Source of the DNA: Gammaproteobacteria bacterium
Lineage (GTDB): Bacteria; Pseudomonadota; Gammaproteobacteria; Acidiferrobacterales; Sulfurifustaceae
Length of the DNA stretch: 64,000 bases
Direction: 5' to 3'
Assembly (NCBI GenBank): GCA_016199745.1
Contig: JACQFZ010000048.1
Span: 186,001-250,000, forward strand
The position numbers and the translations under genes were made by a program. The notes beneath the pieces are model-generated. The model ran no database searches. It saw only the letters and a program-made list of their open reading frames with translations, and was not told the origin of the DNA. Positions 16,184 to 24,802 of the stretch are shown here, piece after piece; position 1 is the stretch's first letter, and every line of letters starts with the position of its first letter.

Positions 16184-17712
16184 GCCGACGCCGGCAACTG
16201 GAAGCGGCCCCAATGATCGACTACGGTCTTGCGTTCGTGCCGCTGCATCGCGTTAATCTTCTTGTCTTGGTAGACCGAATCGTTGTTGAAGTGGGTCGTT
16301 GATATCTCTTCGGCGACGCAACCGGTTTCGGTCCAGAACCGATGCCACACGCCCGGCAGCACCAGAATGGTTTCACCCGGATGCAGGATCCGGTGATGGC
16401 CATCGATCTCGACGTGCATGACGCCGTAGAGTACTTGGAATGTTTCTTCTTTCCGTTTGTGAAAGTGCAACGGATGCGATTGGCCCGGCAATTGGACGAT
16501 GATCTTCTTACAATACTCGCGGTTGACGCAGTCGATCAGCACGCAGCCAGTCTTACGGAACTCTTCCATGCCGTAATGATGCGAATACTCGACTTTGAAT
16601 TCGCTGCTGAGATGGATCCGCGCTTCGTTGAGTAGCGCCTTGACGTCGTGCACCGCCGATTGAATCGCCAGACGCGGCGGATCCGGCGGATAAATCGCCG
16701 CCGACCAATTCAGCGGCTGATGCACCGTCAGATCGCTGGACGCGACCATGCCCTCTTTCCAGCGACCGCTCGGGATCTGCCCCTCTTGGATCGGCATCGC
16801 AAAGTAAACGTCGTGCCGCTCGATCGCCGAACCCGCCTTGATATCGTTCCGCAGATAAACGCCACGCATGAGCGTATCCAGAGCGTCCTTCTCTTCCTTC
16901 GACGGCGCGCCGCGATGGAACTCGCCGCACAGCGTCAGCGCGCGCCGATACGATGCCATCCACTGATCGATCTGCGCCGGCGTCGCCGAATAGGAATTGA
17001 GCGTGATCTTGTCGGTAGCGACACCGACGTGCCGTTCGAACATGCGCGCGCCCTTGGCGACCGCGATCTGCACCGCCGAAAGCTCCTTCGGATCTTCGTG
17101 GGTCGACCAGCCGATAGTGTGTTTCGGATAGCGGTTGCGCAGCATCTCGATCTGGCTGAGATTAAATTTGTCGTCGGGAATCGGATAGATCGACACACAA
17201 TGCATGATCGCGTAATCGATACCGCGGTGATCGAAGAAGCTCACGAGCTTGTCGATGTCGCTGATGAGCAGTCCGCCGGTAGAGAAGATCACCGGCCTAC
17301 CGGCATCGGCGATACGCTCGAGCAACGGCCAGTCTTTAGCGGAGCAGCTGCCGACCTTAATGATGTCCAGACTCATCTGTTCGCAGATATCGACCGACTC
17401 TTCGTCGAACGGCGTCGACATCGGCATCATATCGTGCTTGCGGATTTCGTCGACCAACGCCTGAAATTCTTCGTGCTTCAGGCGCGTCGACATAAATCGC
17501 GGGATATGTTTGTTGCTGCTCTTATCCTGATGCGTCGGATGCACGAAAGAATCGAGCTGACGGAACTGCAGCTTAACCGCCGCGCGCACACCGTGCTTCT
17601 TCACCACCTGCGCCAGCTCTTGGATGATCTTTTTGCCGTGGCTCACGTCGCCCTGGTGGTTGTTAGCCATTTCCAGAACGAAAAGGTCATTGAAGTCGAA
17701 GTTGTTGAACAT
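16180..17712 (-). CDS. NeuB-family nonulosonic acid synthase fused to a C-terminal cupin
   Basis: A 510-residue fusion. Residues 1-270 are the NeuB TIM barrel (EMANNHQGD at 14-22, AAVKLQF, IKVGSCSAKDW, IGWSTHE, FERHVG). Residues about 290-350 resemble the antifreeze-like SAF domain (YLRNDIKAGSAIERHDVYFAMP). Residues about 370-490 are a cupin with metal ligands likely His416, His418, Glu423 and His457 (HFHKRKEETF and VWHRFW), resembling D-lyxose isomerase-like cupins. The barrel condenses PEP with a sugar; the cupin may bind, isomerise or present that sugar. Canonical NeuB and PseI are about 350 residues. It heads a coupled set with the HAD and CMP-transferase genes. The ATG at 17712 follows the oxidoreductase gene by 24 bases. 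Confidence 0.85.
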   Translation of the reverse strand: MFNNFDFNDLFVLEMANNHQGDVSHGKKIIQELAQVVKKHGVRAAVKLQFRQLDSFVHPTHQDKSSNKHIPRFMSTRLKHEEFQALVDEIRKHDMMPMSTPFDEESVDICEQMSLDIIKVGSCSAKDWPLLERIADAGRPVIFSTGGLLISDIDKLVSFFDHRGIDYAIMHCVSIYPIPDDKFNLSQIEMLRNRYPKHTIGWSTHEDPKELSAVQIAVAKGARMFERHVGVATDKITLNSYSATPAQIDQWMASYRRALTLCGEFHRGAPSKEEKDALDTLMRGVYLRNDIKAGSAIERHDVYFAMPIQEGQIPSGRWKEGMVASSDLTVHQPLNWSAAIYPPDPPRLAIQSAVHDVKALLNEARIHLSSEFKVEYSHHYGMEEFRKTGCVLIDCVNREYCKKIIVQLPGQSHPLHFHKRKEETFQVLYGVMHVEIDGHHRILHPGETILVLPGVWHRFWTETGCVAEEISTTHFNNDSVYQDKKINAMQRHERKTVVDHWGRFQLPASA

Positions 17713-17736
17713 TAGCGTTTCCCTGTCTTCAGTGGA

Positions 17737-18828
17737 TCAAGAGATGGCCGCCGGGCCATAGCCTTTCGAATAGTCGATCCGCACCACGCGGCCTTCGCGC
17801 GCCGATCGATGCGCTGCCACCAGCGCCAACATCGTTTCTAACCCGCGCTCGATGCTGACCGGTGAATCGCTACGCTTGCCGGAAAGCACATCGGCGATGT
17901 GTTTCATCTCGACGATGAAATCGTCCGGGCGAGTTTTGGAGAAACCGGCCTCGACCGCGTCCGCTTTGCCGTGCTTGTGGACGATCATATCAAGGCCCGG
18001 TTTGTGGTTGATGTGGAATTCGCCGAAGCCGTCGCGCCCTTGGATACGGCCCCACTTCCTAGCCGGCGCGGTGACGACGTCCTGCACGCAACGGCCCATC
18101 AATCCCGACTCGGTGCGCAGATCGAACGCGCAAACCTTATCGTAGTCGGCGCCACCTTCGCTGACGAAATCCATCATCGCGCTGACTTCGACGACGCAAC
18201 CGGCGCCAACCACATGGGCGAAATGCTGCCACAGGTTCAGCGCGTGCGAATGCTCGCCGCTGGCGCCGCCGCCCTTGGTCCAAAAGCCGAGATAAGTATC
18301 CGCCGGCCCGCTCAACCACGGATGCGCGGCGAAGATGCCGCCCCAATGCTCGCGGAACTCGACGTCCAACGTCTCGATCGGGCCGATCGCCTGCTGGCGC
18401 AAGATCTCTTCCAGCTTGACCACCGAAGGCGCGACCACGTGGTTGTAGCCGACGAACACGCGCGTACCGCCGGCGCGGGCGGCGCTGTATAGCTCTTGCG
18501 TGCGGGTTAGGTCCGGCGGGCACAGCGGCTTCTCGACCAGCAGCGCCTTCGGTTTTTCCTGCAATGCCTGCATCGCCAAATCTAAATGCGAGTTCGGCGG
18601 CGTGCCGATAAAGATCAGATCGTAGCCACCCTTCGGCGCTTCGTTAGACGGAAACAGTTTTATCGATTCGTCCCAGCTGCCGTAACGTTGCGGATAGATC
18701 TGATTACGCGTGCGATCGAGCGCGGCGCGGTCGAGATCGCAGATGTGGACTTCCCAACCCAAGACCCGACAAGCGTTCGCCAAATGATTGCCGATCGAGC
18801 CGGCTCCGTGAATTTTTACTTTGTACAT
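17737..18828 (-). CDS. Gfo/Idh/MocA-family oxidoreductase
   Basis: A 363-residue NAD(P)-dependent sugar dehydrogenase. The N-terminal Rossmann motif is IHGAGSIGNH (6-15), followed by FIGTPPNSH, VEKPL (catalytic Lys of the EKP motif) and GYNHVVAPSV. The C-terminal half is the alpha/beta substrate domain. Such enzymes oxidise or reduce a hydroxyl of a nucleotide sugar or sugar acid, as WbpB does. The ATG at 18828 is preceded by GGGGCTGAG. It lies directly upstream of the NeuB-cupin gene and probably prepares or modifies its sugar substrate. Confidence 0.85.
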   Translation of the reverse strand: MYKVKIHGAGSIGNHLANACRVLGWEVHICDLDRAALDRTRNQIYPQRYGSWDESIKLFPSNEAPKGGYDLIFIGTPPNSHLDLAMQALQEKPKALLVEKPLCPPDLTRTQELYSAARAGGTRVFVGYNHVVAPSVVKLEEILRQQAIGPIETLDVEFREHWGGIFAAHPWLSGPADTYLGFWTKGGGASGEHSHALNLWQHFAHVVGAGCVVEVSAMMDFVSEGGADYDKVCAFDLRTESGLMGRCVQDVVTAPARKWGRIQGRDGFGEFHINHKPGLDMIVHKHGKADAVEAGFSKTRPDDFIVEMKHIADVLSGKRSDSPVSIERGLETMLALVAAHRSAREGRVVRIDYSKGYGPAAIS

Positions 18829-18911
18829 CTCAGCCCCGTGACTCCAAACACCGTTATTGCCGTGATCCCGGCTCGACGCGGCGCGTCGGCAGGCCCAAAT
18901 ACGATAAGCCG

Positions 18912-19643
18912 TTATTTCTTCCGCACCAAAACGTAGTAGCGATCGTCGCGACTGTAATGCTTGTCGCTGCCGATGAGGCTGCGACCGACCAGGGAAATGT
19001 TGGCGGACTGGACGATACTTTCAGTTTCGAACGCGGCGAACTCACGGGCGATACGTTGCTGGCTGAAGAACGCCTGCGGAATATTTTTTTCGAACCCGTC
19101 CGGCAAGATCCAGGTATCTTCTTCGATCGGCTGACCTTGGCCATAGGCGCTGTCTTCGTTGCTGATGACGCTGAAGAAGAACAATCCACCCGACTTCAGC
19201 ACTCGCTGCACTTCGTCAATACCGCGGCGGCGCACGTCGTTGACCATATGATCGAGCACGCCGTGACAAATGACGAAATCGAATGCGCCGTCGCCGTAGG
19301 GAATGACGTCGATTGATCCTTGCTTGACGTCACCGCGCAATTGCCGCGACGCCAACCATTGTTGCGCGAATTCGACTGCGACTTTCGACAGATCGACACC
19401 GCAAGCGTTGATGCCGAACTCCGCCATCGTGATCAGATGCCGGCCCTTGCCGCAACCAAGATCGAGGCCGGTCGGTTGTTGCGGCGTGACGTAGCGCACA
19501 TCGCCGGCGCCGAAGCCGGTGCGGCGAGCGATGTAGCGCGCGAGGAAGCGAACGATCTGCTCGTCGGGATACCACGGTTGCGCCTCGAGGTGCGACCAAG
19601 TGTCGTCCCACTGCCGCTCGAACTTTCGATTCGGTTCGGTCAT
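18912..19643 (-). CDS. Class I SAM-dependent methyltransferase
   Basis: A 243-residue methyltransferase with motif I GLDLGCGKGRHLITMAE, acidic strand-2 region CGVDLSKVAV and a later ICHGVLDHM block. The N-terminal WDDTWSHLEAQPWYPDEQIVRFLARY is common in small-molecule methyltransferases of surface-glycan loci. The ATG at 19643 has AAGGA six bases upstream; the frame continues to 19841 but overlaps the preceding gene and is not conserved. The start overlaps the stop of a 23-codon ORF as ATGA. The acceptor is unknown; a sugar N- or O-methylation is likely. Confidence 0.8.
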   Translation of the reverse strand: MTEPNRKFERQWDDTWSHLEAQPWYPDEQIVRFLARYIARRTGFGAGDVRYVTPQQPTGLDLGCGKGRHLITMAEFGINACGVDLSKVAVEFAQQWLASRQLRGDVKQGSIDVIPYGDGAFDFVICHGVLDHMVNDVRRRGIDEVQRVLKSGGLFFFSVISNEDSAYGQGQPIEEDTWILPDGFEKNIPQAFFSQQRIAREFAAFETESIVQSANISLVGRSLIGSDKHYSRDDRYYVLVRKK

Positions 19644-19711
19644 GACGATCCTTGATGCGCTTCCATTTCTTCTTTGTATCGCTGGTCCTGAGTAGTGGCG
19701 TAGGAATGCAT
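19640..19711 (-). CDS. Possible 23-codon ORF coupled to the methyltransferase gene
   Basis: An ATG at 19711 with AAAGGA five bases upstream opens a 23-codon frame ending in TGA at 19640-19642, which overlaps the methyltransferase ATG as ATGA. The peptide is hydrophilic and charged (starts MHSYATTQDQRYKEEMEAH). Both the ribosome binding site and the stop/start coupling match the style of real genes in this locus. It could be a small protein, a translational coupling leader, or a remnant. No homologue is recognised. Confidence 0.35.
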   Translation of the reverse strand: MHSYATTQDQRYKEEMEAHQGSS

Positions 19712-19737
19712 GGAAGTCCTTTGGGGTAGTGTCGGTA

Positions 19738-21057
19738 TTAGGCCTGAACCGGAACGTGTAAGAACGACAACAGCACGAACACTTCGGGTACGTATTCATT
19801 GGGCCGACGGTTGAAATCGATATGCAGCCCGCCTTCGGCATTATTCCAATGCGATTTACGCGTCAGAATACTGTGTAACAGCTGGCGTGACAAAAAACAT
19901 TCGAGGAACGGCTCGGTCTTCTGGCGCGCGAAGCCGACCAACTTCGTATAGCCCTCGGTGGCGAAGTTGAAGGCGTAACCGAGTTTCTCGTCGATCGATA
20001 AATAAAGATTGTAATCGCGCTTCCAATCGAGCCGGCTCTGCACCCGCCAGACGTTCTGCCGCGCCTTCTCCATGAGCGCGTCGATCTCGGCGACATCGGT
20101 ACACGACGCTTCCCAGTCGTACGGATACGGCACGTCCTTCAACGTCGCGGCGAATTCCATCAAATCCGCCGGCAACAGATGCCGTACCGGCAGTCCGCTG
20201 ATGTTACCGCTGTCGACGTCGAGCAGCGTACCGCAATCGAGCTGTACCGGCCGAGTAGCGCCGCCGCCGTTCTTCATTGCCGCGTTGACCGCAGTGACGG
20301 CATCGCTGGCGGCGGCCAAGCCGATGTAAGGATTCTTTTGATACATGCGACCGACCACGGCGTACTCCGCCGCCGTCGGTGCCACCAACCGCGGCTTGAC
20401 GATCTCGGTGATGCGTACGAAGTGATCGACATACTGCCGCTGCAGCCGTTTGGCTTCGCCGACCTTCTCCTCGGTGCTGAGATTGAGAAAACTCGCCGGA
20501 TACGGTCCCGACGCCGAGTGCGGCATCAGCGCCAGATCGATTTTCGGATAGCGCGCGGCGATCGACTTGGCCGACGGTTCGTCCAGGTAGTTGTCATTGC
20601 AGTTGAGGATCGTATGCCCGTCCCACTCGATCATGATCGCGCTGTCGATCATGTTGCCAAAATCAGCCTTGGCGTACAGATTATTAACGAACTGGCCGAA
20701 CAATGTGATGGTCGCGCCGCAGCTAAGCGTCGTCTGCTGATCGGGCGCGAGCGAAACGACGTTGTCGAAGCCGAACGCGCGCAACTTGCGTTCCAGCAAC
20801 CGGCCCATGTAGTTCGGGACGATGAACGTGGCGTCGCGACGCGCGCCGACGAGCGCTTTGAAGTCGCAATGATCGGGATGGATGTGCGAAATATAGATGT
20901 AATCGCAATCGGCAATGCCGAACTTGGTCGGCCGCAATGGCGGAAAATGAAACCAACTGCCTTCGAACGCGCCTTGGGTGAGCCACAGGTCCATGCCGAG
21001 GACGGCGCCGTTGTGCTCCAGATAACAGCCTGTGTTGCTGATAAATTCAAGCTGCAC
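19738..21057 (-). CDS. Metallo-beta-lactamase-fold protein resembling CMP-Neu5Ac hydroxylase core, without Rieske domain (copy 2)
   Basis: A 439-residue paralogue of 3314-4573. Shared landmarks are DLWLTQGAFEGSWFHFPP (23-40), SHIHPDH with His58, His60, Asp62 and His63, NCNDNYLD, SGPYPASF and HWNNAEGG from 403. The order and spacing match the CMP-N-acetylneuraminate hydroxylase catalytic region as I know it, again with no Rieske domain. The start is a GTG at 21057 with AGGAG seven bases upstream. It is the first gene of the middle minus-strand block (21.06-8.98 kb), downstream of a divergent promoter region and upstream of a methyltransferase. A role in tailoring an ulosonic acid is inferred from context. 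Confidence 0.8.
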   Translation of the reverse strand: MQLEFISNTGCYLEHNGAVLGMDLWLTQGAFEGSWFHFPPLRPTKFGIADCDYIYISHIHPDHCDFKALVGARRDATFIVPNYMGRLLERKLRAFGFDNVVSLAPDQQTTLSCGATITLFGQFVNNLYAKADFGNMIDSAIMIEWDGHTILNCNDNYLDEPSAKSIAARYPKIDLALMPHSASGPYPASFLNLSTEEKVGEAKRLQRQYVDHFVRITEIVKPRLVAPTAAEYAVVGRMYQKNPYIGLAAASDAVTAVNAAMKNGGGATRPVQLDCGTLLDVDSGNISGLPVRHLLPADLMEFAATLKDVPYPYDWEASCTDVAEIDALMEKARQNVWRVQSRLDWKRDYNLYLSIDEKLGYAFNFATEGYTKLVGFARQKTEPFLECFLSRQLLHSILTRKSHWNNAEGGLHIDFNRRPNEYVPEVFVLLSFLHVPVQA

Positions 21058-21081
21058 AGTTCGCTCCTTCGTTTCCGTTCG

Positions 21082-21109
21082 TTGAATTTCGTCGTTGCCC
21101 GGCTAAGAT
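21082..21109 (+). promoter_or_regulatory. Candidate promoter for pseH
   Basis: TTGAAT (21082-21087), 16 bases, TAAGAT (21104-21109). It lies 45 bases upstream of the pseH ATG. Both hexamers match sigma70 consensus at four positions. It overlaps the candidate minus-strand promoter, so the two would compete. Confidence 0.3.
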
Positions 21110-21133
21110 AGCGATATTAATAGGTATAACCAA
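21105..21133 (-). promoter_or_regulatory. Candidate promoter for the middle minus-strand block
   Basis: On the minus strand TTGGTT (21128-21133), 17 bases, TATCTT (21105-21110). It sits 48 bases upstream of the GTG of the metallo-beta-lactamase-fold gene. Spacing is optimal; hexamers match at three and four positions. Confidence 0.35.
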
Positions 21134-21153
21134 GCAGGCACCTCGAAACTAAA

Positions 21154-21705
21154 ATGATCGATTCAGCACAATTCAAACTACGGCCGTTGGCGGAGCACGA
21201 TCTCGAGCTCGTGCTGGCGTGGCGCAATTCCGAGCGCGTCCGCGCCAACATGTACACCGACCATGTCATCAGCCTCGACGAACACCGGCGCTGGTTCGAA
21301 AGGTTGCGCGATCACCCGACACCGGAAAAATATCTGATCTTCGAATCGGCCGAGCGTCCGCTCGGCTTCGTCTCGTTCACCCGCTTCAACGTCGCCAGCG
21401 ACCTCTGTTACTGGGCATTCTACCTCGGCGAGACCGAGGTCCCGCGCGGCACCGGCGCGATCATGGAGTTCATGGCTATCGAATACGCCTTGCGCGAGCT
21501 CAAGCTTCGCAAGCTCTGCTGCGAGGTGTTCGTGTTCAACGCGCCGGTGATCAAGCTGCATCACAGATTCGGCTTCATCGAAGAAGGCCGGCTCAAAGAG
21601 CACATGCTCAAAGCCGGCAAATACGAGGACATCGTTTCGCTGGCGTTGTTCGAGCGCGACTGGGAAAACATTCGCCCTTCTTTATACAAGCTGTGCTTCC
21701 GCTGA
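21154..21705 (+). CDS. pseH: PseH-type GNAT N-acetyltransferase
   Basis: A 183-residue GNAT protein matching PseH, which acetylates the 4-amino group of UDP-4-amino-4,6-dideoxy-N-acetyl-beta-L-altrosamine using acetyl-CoA. The family marks are LRPLAEHDLELVLAWRN at the N-terminus, PLGFVSF, YWAFYLGE, the acetyl-CoA loop GTGAIMEFMAIEYA and NAPVIKLHHRFGFIEEG near the C-terminus. It supplies the third step of the pseudaminic acid pathway between PseC and PseG. It is oddly placed: on the plus strand, 10 kb from pseG/pseI, and converging on the ABC exporter gene with four bases between stops. Confidence 0.85.
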   Translation: MIDSAQFKLRPLAEHDLELVLAWRNSERVRANMYTDHVISLDEHRRWFERLRDHPTPEKYLIFESAERPLGFVSFTRFNVASDLCYWAFYLGETEVPRGTGAIMEFMAIEYALRELKLRKLCCEVFVFNAPVIKLHHRFGFIEEGRLKEHMLKAGKYEDIVSLALFERDWENIRPSLYKLCFR

Positions 21706-21709
21706 CCCA

Positions 21710-23518
21710 CTAACCCGCGCCCTGCGCCGCCGGCTCACCCGCCATCTTGCGGAACGCCGGTGACGACGTGTACAGCTCGTCGAATTTACCGATGCCGCGC
21801 ACGCAGCCCTGATCGAGAAACACGATGCGATCGCAACGCGCCGCCGCCGCCAGGCGGTGGGTGACAACGATCAACGTCTTGCTACCGGCGAGGCCGTTGA
21901 TGGTGTCGTTGATCTCGCGCTCGGTAAATTGATCGAGCGACGACGTCGCTTCATCGAAGATAACGACGTCAGGATCGGAGTACAACGCCCGCGCGATCGA
22001 CAACCGTTGGCGCTCACCGCCCGACAGCTTAACGCCGCGCTCGCCGACCTCAGTATCCAGCTCATCCTGTAACGCCCGCACCTTATCGGCTAAGCGCGCC
22101 AGCTCCAACACCGCCCAAATACGGCTATCGTCGATCGCGCCATCGGCAATACCGAAGGCGACGTTACGGCGCACGCTGTCGTCCAGCAAATAAGGGTGTT
22201 GCGGGACATAGCCGACGCGCCGGTCTAGATTGCCACCGTGACGCACGTCGAGACCGTCTACCACGACTTTGCCGGCATCCGACTGCAATAGCCCGAGCAA
22301 CAGATCGGCGAGCGTGCTCTTACCGGCACCGGAATGACCGACGATGGCGACGCACTCGCCGCGCAATACTGTGAACGATACGTCCTGCAGGATCCACTTC
22401 TCCATGCCCGGATGGCGGTAGGAGACGTGTTCGAATTCGACGACCACGTTGCTGGTTGCATGACCTGCCACCACTGTCAGCGACGCTTCGTCGGCATCTT
22501 GGCGGGTCAGCTCCAAATCTTTGGACACCGCGTCCAACGCCGGCGTACAAAAACGCAAGCTATTGAGCGAGGACAGGATGCGGGTAACGGACGGCATGAC
22601 GCGGATCGACGACAAGGCAAACACCGCCAGTAGCGGCACGATCTCGTGCACGTCGCCGCGCTGCCACAAAATCACACCGACGACCAACAGCAAGATCGTC
22701 ACCGCCAGCGTCTCGACCACCAGCCGCGGCGTTTGATTCAGAAACGCGAACGCCTGAAACACGCGGGCGTAACCGGCGATGTTTTCGCCGAATACGTTGT
22801 TGAAATATTTCTCGGCGCGGAACGCCTTGACCTCCTTCAACGCCCCGAGCCCCTGATTCGCCCACTTTTGCGCCTGCCCGCCGAATTGGCGGCTCTGGTG
22901 ACGGTAAGCGGAAATTTGCGCGCGGAAATAGCGCATGATCAGGAAACCGGCGAGGACCATCATGGCACTGACGATCAACGCCACCAGCGGGTCGATGTAG
23001 ATCAGCAACGCCGCGATCATCACCGCGACGAATAGTTCGGCAATCACCATTAGCAACGGTTGCAGAAAGCCGTTAGCGACGCGCGGCACTTCGATGGTGA
23101 CCGTGCGGATCAACTCGGCCGAGTTGCGATCGAGGTGCATGGCATACGGCGTCGCTAAGTAGCGCGCCAGCAGCGCCCGCGCCATCGACGCCTCCTTGTT
23201 GGCGATAAACTTGGTCTGCGCGTAGTACAGCATCGCCAACAGACAATTCTTGCCGACGAACATCAGCACCAGCCCGCCGGTCGCGGCGAGCATGAATTGC
23301 ATGTCGCTGGTCATGCCGAGAAACGCGTAAATCTTGCTCAACACCGGCTGCTGGTGGATCACCGCCGGATTATTGAGGATACCGATGAACGGAATCAGCA
23401 AACCGATACCGAGCGCCTCGACCCAGGCGCCGACGAACATCAGCAACAACAGGCCGGCGATTTTGACCCGTTCCTTGCGCGTGAACAGATTTAGAACTTG
23501 CTGTACGGGTAGTTTCAC
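21710..23518 (-). CDS. ABC exporter, fused membrane and ATPase domains (PglK/MsbA type)
   Basis: A 602-residue half-transporter. Residues 1-320 contain six membrane segments. The ATPase domain has Walker A GHSGAGKST near 395, signature LSGGERQRLSIARAL, Walker B VVIFDEATSSLD and the switch His in VVTHRL. It would work as a homodimer in the inner membrane. In Campylobacter, PglK of this type flips lipid-linked oligosaccharides, and no Wzx flippase is seen in this window, so a glycan-flipping role is attractive. An MsbA-like role for lipid A is the alternative. The start is a GTG at 23518 with a weak ribosome binding site. It is the last gene of the first minus-strand block. Confidence 0.85.
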   Translation of the reverse strand: MKLPVQQVLNLFTRKERVKIAGLLLLMFVGAWVEALGIGLLIPFIGILNNPAVIHQQPVLSKIYAFLGMTSDMQFMLAATGGLVLMFVGKNCLLAMLYYAQTKFIANKEASMARALLARYLATPYAMHLDRNSAELIRTVTIEVPRVANGFLQPLLMVIAELFVAVMIAALLIYIDPLVALIVSAMMVLAGFLIMRYFRAQISAYRHQSRQFGGQAQKWANQGLGALKEVKAFRAEKYFNNVFGENIAGYARVFQAFAFLNQTPRLVVETLAVTILLLVVGVILWQRGDVHEIVPLLAVFALSSIRVMPSVTRILSSLNSLRFCTPALDAVSKDLELTRQDADEASLTVVAGHATSNVVVEFEHVSYRHPGMEKWILQDVSFTVLRGECVAIVGHSGAGKSTLADLLLGLLQSDAGKVVVDGLDVRHGGNLDRRVGYVPQHPYLLDDSVRRNVAFGIADGAIDDSRIWAVLELARLADKVRALQDELDTEVGERGVKLSGGERQRLSIARALYSDPDVVIFDEATSSLDQFTEREINDTINGLAGSKTLIVVTHRLAAAARCDRIVFLDQGCVRGIGKFDELYTSSPAFRKMAGEPAAQGAG

Positions 23519-23530
23519 AGGGGCTTTCGT

Positions 23531-24778
23531 CTACTTCTGCCAAATGCAAGGTTGTTCGTACGGCATAACGATCTTGATCGGCAGGCATCGGCGCAACGCC
23601 TCCGCGCCTTTCGACTTGGCGTCGTTCAGCGCCTGCCGCGCCTCCGCCAATATCGGCGCACGCTTCACGCGATAGCCGGTCTCCATGTTGCCGATGAACG
23701 ACGCCACCGACACCACGTGCCCCGGCCGCAACTGGCGCGACACTAAATTGAATTGGCGGAACAGGTGCCGCACTACCTTTTCGGTCAGCGGATCTTCCTG
23801 CGGCGCGCGCTCGCCGGCGCTCTTCTCGAACAAACAATAGACGTATCCGGGATAACTCAAATCCTGCTTCGGCTTGAAGCCGGCGAGCCCGAGCAAGTTG
23901 ACCAACGCATTCTTGGTAAACGAATGCGTATGAATGATCAGATTGGAAAACGAGGTGGTGCACTCGGAGAAGTAGTCCGGCACACCGATCATCAGCACGC
24001 CGTCATCCGCCAGAAACTCGCGCAGCATCGCGGCAACGGCGCGCGGATCGTACAGATGCTCGAACACGTGGTTTAGATAAATAAGATCGAACTTGCCGCC
24101 CAAGCCGCTCAAGTTAGCATGCACCTGCTCGCCTTCGACCGGGCTATTCAAGATCGGCGTCCCGAGCAGTTGGCTCGCGAACTTGGCGCGATGACGGCTC
24201 GGCTCGAGCCCGAATACCTGGTAACCCTTCTGCTTCAAATAAAACAACTGATCGCCATAACCGCAACCGACGTCGAGCACGCGGCCGCCGGCCTTGAGGT
24301 CGGCCCGCGTCAGAATTTTTTCGACCTTATTGCCGCGTGTCTTCATGAACGCATCGGCGTTCGCCGATTGCACTTGACCGGACGCGTCCCAATTTTCTGC
24401 GTAGTACTTGTGCTGCCACTCGTGCGACGGCAACAACTGGTGGAACACGACACCGGTCTTCGGGCAATGAACCAGCGACAGATAGCGCCGGCCGCTGGCG
24501 GTATAGACCTCGATCAGCGGTAGCAGCTTGGTGCCGGTTAACGGATAATCTTGATGCACCGGAAAGTCGGCGTCGACGAATACTTGCGAAAAATTTTCTG
24601 GACCGCTGTACCACAAGAAGTCGACTTCGAGCGGTTCGGAGACGGTAATGCCGGAGAACTGTACCTTCGAGCCCGGCTGCCAATGCCGTGCCTCAAACAC
24701 GTCTTTTTCCATGAGCCGTCGTACTGCACGTACGGCCGGCCGTAAGAATTCTTTGGCGATATGCGCTGTGGAAGCCAA
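23531..24778 (-). CDS. Class I SAM-dependent methyltransferase
   Basis: A 415-residue protein. A 150-residue N-terminal region (with WYSGPENFSQVFVDADFP and YLSLVHCPKTGVVFHQ) precedes a Rossmann methyltransferase domain: VLDVGCGYGDQLFYLKQKG (motif I), VFGLEPSRHRAKFA and LNHVFEHLYDPRAV. This layout is common for glycan-modifying methyltransferases with one incomplete zinc-ribbon-like segment. The start is a TTG at 24778 supported by AAGGAG nine bases upstream. It is 12 bases upstream of the ABC exporter gene, so the modification may act on the exported glycan. Substrate unknown. Confidence 0.8.
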   Translation of the reverse strand: MASTAHIAKEFLRPAVRAVRRLMEKDVFEARHWQPGSKVQFSGITVSEPLEVDFLWYSGPENFSQVFVDADFPVHQDYPLTGTKLLPLIEVYTASGRRYLSLVHCPKTGVVFHQLLPSHEWQHKYYAENWDASGQVQSANADAFMKTRGNKVEKILTRADLKAGGRVLDVGCGYGDQLFYLKQKGYQVFGLEPSRHRAKFASQLLGTPILNSPVEGEQVHANLSGLGGKFDLIYLNHVFEHLYDPRAVAAMLREFLADDGVLMIGVPDYFSECTTSFSNLIIHTHSFTKNALVNLLGLAGFKPKQDLSYPGYVYCLFEKSAGERAPQEDPLTEKVVRHLFRQFNLVSRQLRPGHVVSVASFIGNMETGYRVKRAPILAEARQALNDAKSKGAEALRRCLPIKIVMPYEQPCIWQK

Positions 24779-24802
24779 GTGTAACGACTCCTTAATAAAT
24801 AA

